A stretch of DNA of 16,628 bases from Myxococcales bacterium. GTDB lineage: Bacteria; Myxococcota_C; UBA6777. The notes under the pieces are model-generated. The model saw only the letters and a list, made by a program, of their open reading frames with translations, had not been told where the DNA came from and searched no databases. Positions 1 through 6,111 of the stretch are shown piece after piece (position 1 is the stretch's first letter; each line of letters starts with the position of its first letter). The translations under genes and the position numbers were made by a program. The stretch spans positions 1 to 16,628 of the forward strand of contig JALTMC010000072.1 in NCBI GenBank assembly GCA_027005175.1. Direction: 5' to 3'.

Positions 1-63
1 CGGATGCGATTTGAAATGTTCAAGTTATTAAATCGCTGTTCCTACAGTGGATTACACTTTTGA
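1..63 (+). CDS. 3' end of a small ORF, related to the ORF at 15788-15919 (partial)
   Basis: The first 63 bases read as 20 codons and a TGA without interruption, starting RMRFEMFKLLNRCS. The same frame at 15842-15883 gives RVRLEMFRLLNRCS. Over 42 aligned bases there are 5 differences, producing M/V, F/L and K/R changes and one silent change. The stop lies 25 bases before the Hsp20 ATG; the other copy stops 22 bases before its downstream gene. The start lies outside the window. I do not recognise the peptide. The block could instead be a noncoding regulatory or dispersed repeat that happens to be open in this frame. Confidence 0.35.
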   Translation, partial: RMRFEMFKLLNRCSYSGLHF

Positions 64-88
64 TTAAGCGAAATAAAGGAGTTATCTT

Positions 89-454
89 ATGAGTACACAA
101 GCTATCACACGTGACGATACGATGGATGTTCGTTTTGTGACGCCACCGGTTGATATCTTTGAGAACCAGGATGGTCTCTTCTTGGTATCAGATATGCCGG
201 GTGTGTCAAAGGATTCCTTGTCTGTGAAGGTTCACGACCACGAACTCACGGTGGTTGGAAAACGAGGTGGCATTCCGGAGGGAGATGCATTGCATCAGGG
301 AATTCCTGCGGATAGCTTCCAGCGAACCTTTTCTCTGCATCATAATATTGACACCGAAAATATCGAAGCCAAGCTTCAAAGCGGTGTCTTAACGGTCTTT
401 CTTCCCAAGTCTGATGCTGTTCGGACTCGTGATATTCAGATTCAAACAGCGTAG
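89..454 (+). CDS. Hsp20/alpha-crystallin small heat shock protein
   Basis: 121-residue ATP-independent holdase chaperone of the cytoplasm, expected to form oligomers that bind unfolding proteins. The alpha-crystallin domain spans about residues 14-112: it opens with PPVDIFENQDGLFLVSDMPG and closes with the family signature GVLTVFLPKSD near residue 100. The N-terminal arm is very short (about 13 residues) and the C-terminal tail is brief, ending IQIQTA, which contains the I-x-I anchor that links dimers in this family. The start is supported by AAGGAG at 76-81, seven bases before the ATG. No heat-shock promoter is visible in the few upstream bases available. The stop codon lies inside the first copy of a 16-bp direct repeat. 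Confidence 0.93.
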   Translation: MSTQAITRDDTMDVRFVTPPVDIFENQDGLFLVSDMPGVSKDSLSVKVHDHELTVVGKRGGIPEGDALHQGIPADSFQRTFSLHHNIDTENIEAKLQSGVLTVFLPKSDAVRTRDIQIQTA

Positions 455-536
455 TGCTTCGACAAGCCTGCTTCTTAGGGCGAGGGCACACCACCACCAC
501 CCACCAAGAACCTACCCACAGTAGTGCTTCGACAAG
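451..536. repeat. Two copies of a 16-bp direct repeat after hsp20
   Basis: GTAGTGCTTCGACAAG occurs at 451-466 and again at 521-536, exactly 70 bp apart. Weaker similarity continues for about 11 bases (a shared TTCTT) after each copy. The first copy covers the Hsp20 stop codon. A run of CCA/CCAC triplets lies between them. This may be a small tandem duplication or the edge of a dispersed element. Confidence 0.6.
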
Positions 537-551
537 ACTATTTCTTTAAAG

Positions 552-619
552 ACGGACCGGTTTGATGGACCGAGTCAAATCAGTCCGTTGTGAGTCTGGC
601 AAACACGATCCTAGATCGT
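552..619. other. Two hairpins in the convergent hsp20/hydrolase gap
   Basis: The 298-bp gap 455-752 separates two convergent genes. It holds an inverted repeat ACGGAC (552-557) / GTCCGT (583-588), with an inner TTTGA/TCAAA pairing. A second one, ACGATC-CTA-GATCGT, sits at 605-619. Neither is followed by a T run on either strand, so intrinsic termination is only possible. I see no further gene between 620 and 752. Confidence 0.4.
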
Positions 620-752
620 AGGGATGTCTGGACAGTGGGCTTGTCTATCAAAGGGCGCGTAACATCGATGGTCTGAATCCACAGGTAACAGGTGGGCAAA
701 GCCTGGCCTGAAGAGAGCTGGGAGGAGGGGAACGTCGAAGGGCGTGTCCCGT

Positions 753-2126
753 CTAGCGAGGGCGTGCAGGTTTTCGCTTTCGTTTCTTACTTGTCCGCTT
801 CTCTTGACCTGCCTTGAGAGGCCCTGACTCTTGTTTCTTTCCAAGCTCTGTTGTTTCTTTTCTTTCAACAGAGCTTGGAAGTCCTATCTCTTCTTCCTGC
901 TTCGATCTCTGACGAATCATTTTCGCCTCAACCTTAGCTTTGGTCTTTGCTTTTGTCTTGGTCTTTGCTTTTGTCTTGGTCTTTGCTTTTGTCTTGGTCT
1001 TTACCCTGGTGAAAGTCTTTGCTTTCGTCTCTTTTTCGATGGTTTTGGCAGGAGCTTGTGGTTCTCCGTCTGCTGCAACCACTCTCTCTCTTTCTGTTTC
1101 TGTTTCTGTTTCAATGGTTTTGGCAGGGGCTTGTGGTTCTCCGTCTGCTGCAACCACTTCTTTTTTGTTCTCTGCTATTTCTGCTTTGACGATTTTGACA
1201 GGAGGCTGTGGCCCCCCGTTTCCCGTAACGACCTCTTCTCTTTTTGTTTCTTTTTCGATGGTTTTGATAGGAGCTTGGTTCTCTGTTTCTGTTTCACCAA
1301 AGAGGAAGTGCCTCATCTTTCCAATCATCTCTTGCCAGATAATCGGTCCAACGCTGGATTCGTCGATGATCAAGTGGAAGTAGCGACGTTTTCCTGTGCT
1401 TTTTTGATGGAGAGGGTGGATCTCCCAATCGAGCTTGTGTTGTTGGAGCAATCGGGTGAGTCTTTGGAAAGGGACGAGTTCGTCGTTCACGTCGCTAAAG
1501 ACGAGGGTTGGGATGCGGGAGCCATGAAATTGTGTGCGATGGAGTTCGTAGTAAGCTTCAAACAAACCATGATATGCGGTCATGGGTGTGCGCGGGTTGG
1601 CTCGGTAGATCTCTGGGATCACGCTGGGGAGAGAGAAGCGTGGAAATCGAAAGAGTGGGCGCAATAGGTTGGCCATTGGGTGGAGTTCAATGGCAGGGGC
1701 CAACAGGATCATCTTTTCAAAGATGACACCGAAAGAAGGTCGATTGAGTAGGTTGTTTCCGAGCAAAGCGCCAAGAGAGTATCCTACAAAATACAAAGGG
1801 ACACCAAGTTCTTCAGCACGCTCTCTTGCGAGACTGTAGGAGCGATTCAGTTCGTCCAGCCAGATAGAAAAGCTTGTTCGTTTGAAGGCTTCCTGTCGAA
1901 CTTTGCCCATGGAGTATTCACTCAAACCTGAGGATCTACCGTGTCCACGCAAGGACACTCGCAGGACTTCCAGCCCTTGCCCTTGCAACCATGAGCCCAA
2001 CACGTCCATTCGTTGGGCGAGGGTGTTGAGTCCATGTACGACAATGGCCACTCCTCTTGTCTCTTGTATACCTCTTTCTGACCCAGGCCAAGCGAGCCAT
2101 TCAGCTACACCATCCAGTCGATTCAT
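753..2126 (-). CDS. Alpha/beta hydrolase (lysophospholipase-like) with repetitive basic C-terminal tail
   Basis: 457 residues. Residues 1-275 are an alpha/beta hydrolase: HGLN at 31-34 (oxyanion region), the nucleophile elbow GYSLG with Ser117, an acid at Asp215 in NDELVP and a catalytic His251 candidate in YFHL. This resembles monoglyceride lipase/lysophospholipase-type serine hydrolases; the substrate cannot be told. Residues of about 280-457 are not part of the fold: several copies of a 25-residue unit around DGEPQAPAKTIE, then alternating Lys/Thr/Ala (KTKTKAK), then a Lys/Arg-rich end (KKRKRKPARPR). No signal peptide is visible. The ATG has AAGAGG 10 bases upstream (complement of 2137-2142). 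The tail may bind acidic polymers such as nucleic acid or cell-surface anions, but that is inference. Confidence 0.82.
   Translation of the reverse strand: MNRLDGVAEWLAWPGSERGIQETRGVAIVVHGLNTLAQRMDVLGSWLQGQGLEVLRVSLRGHGRSSGLSEYSMGKVRQEAFKRTSFSIWLDELNRSYSLARERAEELGVPLYFVGYSLGALLGNNLLNRPSFGVIFEKMILLAPAIELHPMANLLRPLFRFPRFSLPSVIPEIYRANPRTPMTAYHGLFEAYYELHRTQFHGSRIPTLVFSDVNDELVPFQRLTRLLQQHKLDWEIHPLHQKSTGKRRYFHLIIDESSVGPIIWQEMIGKMRHFLFGETETENQAPIKTIEKETKREEVVTGNGGPQPPVKIVKAEIAENKKEVVAADGEPQAPAKTIETETETERERVVAADGEPQAPAKTIEKETKAKTFTRVKTKTKAKTKTKAKTKTKAKTKAKVEAKMIRQRSKQEEEIGLPSSVERKETTELGKKQESGPLKAGQEKRTSKKRKRKPARPR
942..995. repeat. Tandem 18-bp repeat, three copies
   Basis: Three consecutive copies of an 18-base unit (plus strand GGTCTTTGCTTTTGTCTT) at 942-959, 960-977 and 978-995, with a decayed fourth start at 996. 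On the coding minus strand each encodes Lys/Thr/Ala-rich sequence of the hydrolase tail. Copy number is likely to vary by slippage while staying in frame. Confidence 0.9.
1039..1281. repeat. 75-bp in-frame repeat array in the hydrolase tail
   Basis: A 44-base core at 1039-1082 recurs at 1114-1157 with a single mismatch. A diverged copy follows at 1189-1232, and a partial copy begins at 1258. The period is 75 bp (25 codons) for the first three. The repeats encode the minus-strand protein unit around DGEPQAPAKTIE. All spacings are multiples of three, so the array keeps the reading frame. Confidence 0.85.
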
Positions 2127-2364
2127 CAGAAAAAAACCTCTTATGTTATGAGCGTGGAAAGCTCCTCCCGATCGCGGACCCGGCAGAATCTACAGCGAGA
2201 GCGAAGCGCGACTGCGCAGGTAGCTCCGTCGAGGGGAAGCCGTAGGCTAAATCAAGCGGATTTGGTGGGGGTCGTTGATTCGCACCCTCTATTTTTTCTC
2301 GTCAAAGCTCTGGTCAACGTCTCTGATCGAGGCCGCAACGAGATACCAGAAACAAAGTGACTCG
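2127..2364. other. Gap between hydrolase and MATE remnant
   Basis: 238 bp with no convincing gene in six frames. The minus-strand sequence just after the MATE stop does not resume MATE-like sequence in any frame, so the lost part of the pump gene is deleted rather than frameshifted. The stretch near 2185-2250 looks more GC-rich than its surroundings. I do not recognise it. Confidence 0.5.
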
Positions 2365-2607
2365 TCAATTGAAAACTTCGCCCAAGCGACGGGCAGCGAT
2401 GGCCTGTACTCCTGTGGCAAGCCCCATGATAAATGCGATGGACATAAAGTTGGCGAAGCTTCCAATCCCCATAGCAGCCAGAGCGTTGTCTCCCATCACA
2501 CCAACCATCGCGGTGTCTACAATGTTCAATACATTTTGTGAGACCATACCCCCAATAATAGGCAATGCTAAGCTCAAGATCTTCTTGTGGCGTGATGTGA
2601 TCTCCAA
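2365..2607 (-). pseudogene. 5' remnant of a MATE family efflux transporter gene
   Basis: 80 codons encoding the first two transmembrane segments of a MATE (MatE/NorM/DinF-type) drug or metabolite:cation antiporter: [20 protein letters not shown], then [17 protein letters not shown] and a second hydrophobic helix, ending ARRLGEVFN. Intact family members have about 440-480 residues and 12 helices, so over 80% is missing. The likely start is a TTG at 2605-2607, with a perfect AAAGGAG (complement of 2616-2622) eight bases upstream, so the initiation region survives although the gene is broken. An upstream ATG at 2748 in the same frame would add 47 residues unlike the family. No continuation was found downstream. 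Confidence 0.75.
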
Positions 2608-2688
2608 TCGATTGTCTCCTTTGTGACACAAGAGTGTTTGGGCCGGGACTGGAATACGGGATGGGTTGAAAGAGTTTTTGATGAGTTG

Positions 2689-2740
2689 ACCAGGGTACGA
2701 TAGAGTACTGTGTCTGTGGTACTCTATCTTGGACCCTGGT
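2689..2740. promoter_or_regulatory. 52-nt two-part inverted repeat upstream of the moxR-like gene
   Basis: ACCAGGGT (2689-2696) pairs with ACCCTGGT (2733-2740). Inside it, GATAGAGTAC (2699-2708) pairs with GTACTCTATC (2719-2728) around a 10-base loop. The two stems are separated by a small internal loop of 2 and 4 bases. It sits 30 bases before the moxR-like ATG, between divergent genes. No T run follows on either strand, which argues against a simple terminator; an operator or a 5'-UTR RNA structure is more likely. Confidence 0.6.
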
Positions 2741-2770
2741 AAAAACACAAACAGTAATGAGGAATGTAGT

Positions 2771-3589
2771 ATGTCGTCATGGGATCGTTTTCAAGGAACA
2801 AGCGAATATATCGCATCACAGGAGCTTCGTGATGCTGTGAATGTAGCCATCGCACTCCAACGTCCCTTGTTGGTGAAAGGTGAGCCCGGTACTGGAAAAA
2901 CATTGTTGGCCCAGGCTATTTCCGATGGGTTGGGGATGGAGATGCTTACCTGGCATGTAAAGTCTACGTCAAAAGCGCAGGAAGGAGCGTATGTGTACGA
3001 TACAGTCCAGCGCTTGCATGATAGTCGATTTGGTGATGGAAACGTGGCAGATATCCGTCAATATATCCGATTGGGTCCTCTTGGGAGAGCGTTTGCAAGC
3101 GAAGAACAAGTTGTTTTGTTGCTTGATGAGATCGACAAAGCTGATCTTGAGTTTCCCAATGACCTGCTTCACGAGCTGGACGCTATGCGGTTTGATATTG
3201 TTGAGACAAGTGAACGAATCGAGGCCAAACACCGTCCTGTTGTGGTGATTACATCCAACGCTGAGAAGGAACTACCCGATGCCTTCTTGCGTCGCTGTGT
3301 GTTCCATTATATCGACTTCCCTGAAGCCTCTCTGATGCAAGATATCATTCGTGTTCATTACCCTGATATCGAAAAAACAATGCTGGAACAGTGTTTGAAG
3401 AAGTTCTACTGGCTTCGAGAACAGCCCGATCTCCGCAAGCGACCCACCACCAGCGAACTCTTGGACTGGATCGGTGCTCTTGTCACCAGTGGTATGGACC
3501 CTGCCCGGTTGCGCAAAGAGCTCCCCTTTCTCGGAGTCCTGCTCAAGAAAGACGCTGATATGGCTCGTATCCAACGACGACTGAACTGA
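2771..3589 (+). CDS. MoxR-family AAA+ ATPase
   Basis: 272 residues. Single AAA+ module: Walker A GEPGTGKT at 37-44, Walker B VVLLLDE at 114-120, sensor-1 Asn163 in ITSN, arginines at 174-175 and a C-terminal lid domain. MoxR ATPases act as chaperones that remodel a partner, often with a VWA protein to mature or load metals into enzymes; the CoxD/CoxE pair is the closest named parallel. The chosen ATG has GAGGAA at 2759-2764, six bases upstream; a TTG at 2729 would lie in the hairpin arm and add residues unlike the family. The VWA gene starts one base after this stop, so the two are surely co-translated. The client protein is not encoded in the window. Confidence 0.9.
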   Translation: MSSWDRFQGTSEYIASQELRDAVNVAIALQRPLLVKGEPGTGKTLLAQAISDGLGMEMLTWHVKSTSKAQEGAYVYDTVQRLHDSRFGDGNVADIRQYIRLGPLGRAFASEEQVVLLLDEIDKADLEFPNDLLHELDAMRFDIVETSERIEAKHRPVVVITSNAEKELPDAFLRRCVFHYIDFPEASLMQDIIRVHYPDIEKTMLEQCLKKFYWLREQPDLRKRPTTSELLDWIGALVTSGMDPARLRKELPFLGVLLKKDADMARIQRRLN

Positions 3590-3590
3590 T

Positions 3591-4769
3591 ATGTTTATTG
3601 GATTTTTTTATTACCTTCGCAGTCGTAACTTGCATGTCTCCCTCAGTGAGTGGATGACTCTTATGGAGGCATTGCAAAAGGGCCTCGCAGACTCTTCTCT
3701 GGCACATTTTTACAATCTGTGTCGTTGCATCTGTGTTAAAAATGAAGCCAAATTCGACTTGTTTGATCAATGCTTCGCCGAGTACTTTCGGGGTGCAGAG
3801 GCATCGACAGAGACCATTGACCATGTCTTGGAGTGGTTGCGTCGTGCTCCTCTGATGCAAGACCTCGATCCTGAAGAGCTGGCGAAGCTTCGAGCGATGG
3901 ATCTTGACGCGCTCCGAGAAGAGTTTGAGCGTCGGCTGGAAGAACAAAAAGAAGAGCACAATGGTGGAAACTACTGGATTGGTACGGGTGGTACGAGTCC
4001 TTTTGGGCACGGTGGCTCTCACCCCAGCGGAGTACGTGTGGGTGGTACAAGGCGCGGTGGCTCTGCGATGCAAGTGGCCACCAAACGGCGATTCCAAAAC
4101 CTTCGCAGTGATCGGGTCTTGGATGTTCGTCAGGTCGCGACGGCCCTTCGCCAGCTACGTCGTCTGACTCGTGACGGTCGAGAAGAAGAGCTAGCTTTGG
4201 ATGAAACCATCGACGCCACCGCAAAAAATGCAGGTGATCTGGAAATTATCTTTCAACCACCTCGCAAGAATACGGTCAAGCTTTTATTATTGATGGATGT
4301 TGGGGGCTCCATGACACCGCATACCCGGCTGTGTGAGTTGTTGTTCTCCGCAGCCCACAAAGCTTCACACTTCAAATCCTTCAAGCACTACTACTTTCAC
4401 AACTGTCCTTATGAGAAACTGTTTACCGATATGGCCCAGCGCAAAGGAGTCCCTACCCAGGAAGTCTTACAGCAGCTCGACCGCACCTGGTATACCGTGA
4501 TTGTTGGAGATGCTGCGATGAGCCCCTACGAACTGACTGCCCGAGGCGGCTCTGTCGATTACTTCCATTACAACGAAGAACCCGGCCTACGTTGGCTCCA
4601 ACGGATTCATGAACGATTTCCTCGGGCCGCATGGCTCAACCCCGATCCGCCCCGCTATTGGAGCGCAACACAATCCACGATTATGATTCAGGATATCTTT
4701 GCGATGTTTCCCTTCACCATCGCAGGTCTGGAGAAGGCCATCGCGCACCTGCGTCAACAAAGAGTTTGA
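3591..4769 (+). CDS. CoxE-like von Willebrand factor A domain protein
   Basis: 392 residues, soluble. The N-terminus (FFYYLRSRNLHVSLSEWMTL) is typical of CoxE-like proteins. A charged linker (about 95-125) and a Gly-rich stretch (about 131-158, GTGGTSPFGHGG) lead to the VWA domain. The MIDAS metal site is DVGGS at 236-240, so the first Ser of the usual DxSxS is Gly; a second metal ligand is likely the Asp in VIVGDAAM. It should act as adaptor for the preceding MoxR ATPase. There is no strong ribosome site: the ATG follows the ATPase stop by one base, pointing to coupled translation. The stop directly abuts the convergent hydrolase stop at 4770 with no bases between. Confidence 0.85.
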   Translation: MFIGFFYYLRSRNLHVSLSEWMTLMEALQKGLADSSLAHFYNLCRCICVKNEAKFDLFDQCFAEYFRGAEASTETIDHVLEWLRRAPLMQDLDPEELAKLRAMDLDALREEFERRLEEQKEEHNGGNYWIGTGGTSPFGHGGSHPSGVRVGGTRRGGSAMQVATKRRFQNLRSDRVLDVRQVATALRQLRRLTRDGREEELALDETIDATAKNAGDLEIIFQPPRKNTVKLLLLMDVGGSMTPHTRLCELLFSAAHKASHFKSFKHYYFHNCPYEKLFTDMAQRKGVPTQEVLQQLDRTWYTVIVGDAAMSPYELTARGGSVDYFHYNEEPGLRWLQRIHERFPRAAWLNPDPPRYWSATQSTIMIQDIFAMFPFTIAGLEKAIAHLRQQRV

Positions 4770-5717
4770 TTAAGCTACCTTTGCGAGAGCCTTGACCTCA
4801 AGTGCGCCGATTTTATGGAGATACTGTTTGACTCGATGATTGATCGTGTGTGGATATTCAAGGGGACAAAAATGTGTGGCTCCTGGGATCTCCCAGTACT
4901 CGCTGTGCGGCATTAACTGTGACATCTCTTGGGACACGTAGGCAGGGATAAAGGAGTCCTTGCTCCCTGTGACGACCAGAGATGGCGTCTGAATACTCGA
5001 TAACACGGAGCGTGTGTTGTGACGTCCAAGTTGTCGAAAGATCTCGCTGTAGATCTCAAGGTTGTTGTGAACGAAGTCACTGGCCATGGTGAAGAAGCTC
5101 TCTCTGTCGAGGGTTGGGCCAGCGATACGAGCGATTTGCATGCTTCGTACGAATGTCTCCATGACACGGATTTGGGTGATATGTGGGCGCAACCAGGTGG
5201 CGCGACGCCAATGCTTTTGTATGAATTTGAAGATCTGTTCAAACCGCTTCTCACGAACACTGGAATAGAAGGCCGTACGAAAAGGATAACCATAGGTCCC
5301 GTTGAGGGCGATAAAGGCTTTGGCCCTGTTGGGGAACTGACGGAACCATTCTAAGATGACCTGAACACCCATGCTCCAGCCCACTAACACAGGCTCTTTC
5401 ACTCCCTCATGATCCAACAAAGACTCCAAGTCCCGACTGTGGTGTGGAATGGAGTAGCCACCCAGATCCGGCGCCTTGTCCGATTGAAACAAACCCCGGT
5501 AATCCCAAATATAGATACGGTAGTGCCTCGCAAAATAACGCACAAAGTGACGCCACGCCAACATGTTACTACCCAGACCATTGGCTATGACCATCGGGGG
5601 CGCCATGTGATCTCCCATCACATAGTACGTCAGGCGCGTCCCATCAAAGGTTTGCCACTCTCTCTTCCCTACGCCGTCAAACGACAACCTCTCCCCCTGC
5701 GCCATGTGTTGAACCAT
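4770..5717 (-). CDS. Alpha/beta hydrolase
   Basis: 315 residues from the ATG at 5717; a longer form to 5774 would add 19 basic residues. Alpha/beta hydrolase fold: ANGLGSN oxyanion region, nucleophile Ser115 in GWSMG, acid Asp254 in GSKDSF, His282 in GATHF. It resembles esterase or haloperoxidase-like hydrolases; the substrate is not predictable. I prefer 5717 because GAGG (complement of 5724-5727) lies six bases upstream, whereas the 5774 ATG has no Shine-Dalgarno and sits almost on a palindromic operator-like box. A single gene transcribed away from transketolase. It shares only the general fold with the hydrolase at 753-2126. Confidence 0.88.
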   Translation of the reverse strand: MVQHMAQGERLSFDGVGKREWQTFDGTRLTYYVMGDHMAPPMVIANGLGSNMLAWRHFVRYFARHYRIYIWDYRGLFQSDKAPDLGGYSIPHHSRDLESLLDHEGVKEPVLVGWSMGVQVILEWFRQFPNRAKAFIALNGTYGYPFRTAFYSSVREKRFEQIFKFIQKHWRRATWLRPHITQIRVMETFVRSMQIARIAGPTLDRESFFTMASDFVHNNLEIYSEIFRQLGRHNTRSVLSSIQTPSLVVTGSKDSFIPAYVSQEMSQLMPHSEYWEIPGATHFCPLEYPHTINHRVKQYLHKIGALEVKALAKVA

Positions 5718-5777
5718 TCTTTGCCTCACCAATCTAAGCCTTACAAGTGACCGAACTGTCTTACCTCTGAACATAAA

Positions 5778-5815
5778 TAGAACTTGTTCTGAATTCTATT
5801 CTGCAACATGTTCTA
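5778..5815 (-). promoter_or_regulatory. Two TetR-type operator-like palindromes upstream of the hydrolase
   Basis: TAGAACTTGTTCTG (5778-5791) and TGCAACATGTTCTA (5802-5815) both carry AGAAC/CAAC-NN-GTTCT arms. The second fits the pattern TNNAACNNGTTNNA fully; the first misses only the last base. Centres are 24 bp apart. The pattern is known from KstR-like TetR repressors of lipid and sterol catabolism. Their position in the hydrolase promoter region suggests repression released by a lipid-type ligand; this is inference, and no regulator gene lies in the window. Confidence 0.5.
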
Positions 5816-5951
5816 CCTTTTTCGAAACATCCTGGCAAGTCATTTTGTTTCTTACCTATCTTTCCTACCTTTTTTGTGGGAGGCTGTTTGTGATGAAAAG
5901 GGTAGGGTCGCTTTTTTGGGAAGAGGTTGTGAAATGCAGTGTCATCAGGGC

Positions 5952-5980
5952 TAGACAATTCCCCGCAAACAGGCTAGATT
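5952..5980 (+). promoter_or_regulatory. Candidate sigma-70-like promoter for transketolase
   Basis: TAGACA at 5952-5957 and TAGATT at 5975-5980 are separated by exactly 17 bp. Transcription would start near 5987, giving a leader of about 125 bases before the transketolase ATG. The gap 5718-6111 otherwise holds the hydrolase operator boxes and the leader repeats below, and no gene. Confidence 0.45.
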
Positions 5981-6011
5981 GGGCATACTTTTTTGCTTTT
6001 GATGGGGCAGT

Positions 6012-6106
6012 CTCTCTTGTCTTTTGAGAGGGTGACAAGCCGCTTTGAACCAGGCAGCGTTCTGCTTTTAACCGGGCGACGCGATGCTTTAAAACAATTC
6101 AGGTGA
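6012..6106 (+). repeat. Structured leader of the transketolase gene
   Basis: Two mutually exclusive pairings are possible: CTCTC (6012-6016) with GAGAG (6026-6030), or CTTGTC (6016-6021) with GACAAG (6034-6039). Then come three 22-base imperfect units at 6041-6062, 6063-6084 and 6085-6106. Each starts with GCTTT; the first two also share AACC-GGC and match at 14 of 22 positions. A related GCTTTT element lies at 5995. The last unit includes the ribosome site. Function unknown. Confidence 0.4.
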
Positions 6107-6111
6107 GGTTG

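Noticed and set aside
942-1281. CRISPR-like array
   Set aside because: The repeats are contiguous or 75-bp periodic with in-frame coding units and no unique spacers; they encode the hydrolase tail.
831-1667. Long open frames on the plus strand opposite the hydrolase tail
   Set aside because: They are the complement of the low-complexity Lys/Thr repeats, giving runs of Phe/Leu/Cys, and lack a ribosome site; the minus-strand hydrolase has clear catalytic motifs.
2160-2300. Possible tRNA or structured RNA
   Set aside because: Some GC-rich stems can be drawn, but no cloverleaf with a proper T-arm or anticodon loop could be formed.
3736-4224. 162-codon minus-strand frame opposite the VWA gene
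   Set aside because: No recognisable domain or ribosome site; the plus strand encodes a coherent CoxE-like protein.
5845-6027. 60-codon plus-strand frame before transketolase
   Set aside because: No ribosome site, unusual composition, and it overlaps the likely transketolase promoter and leader.
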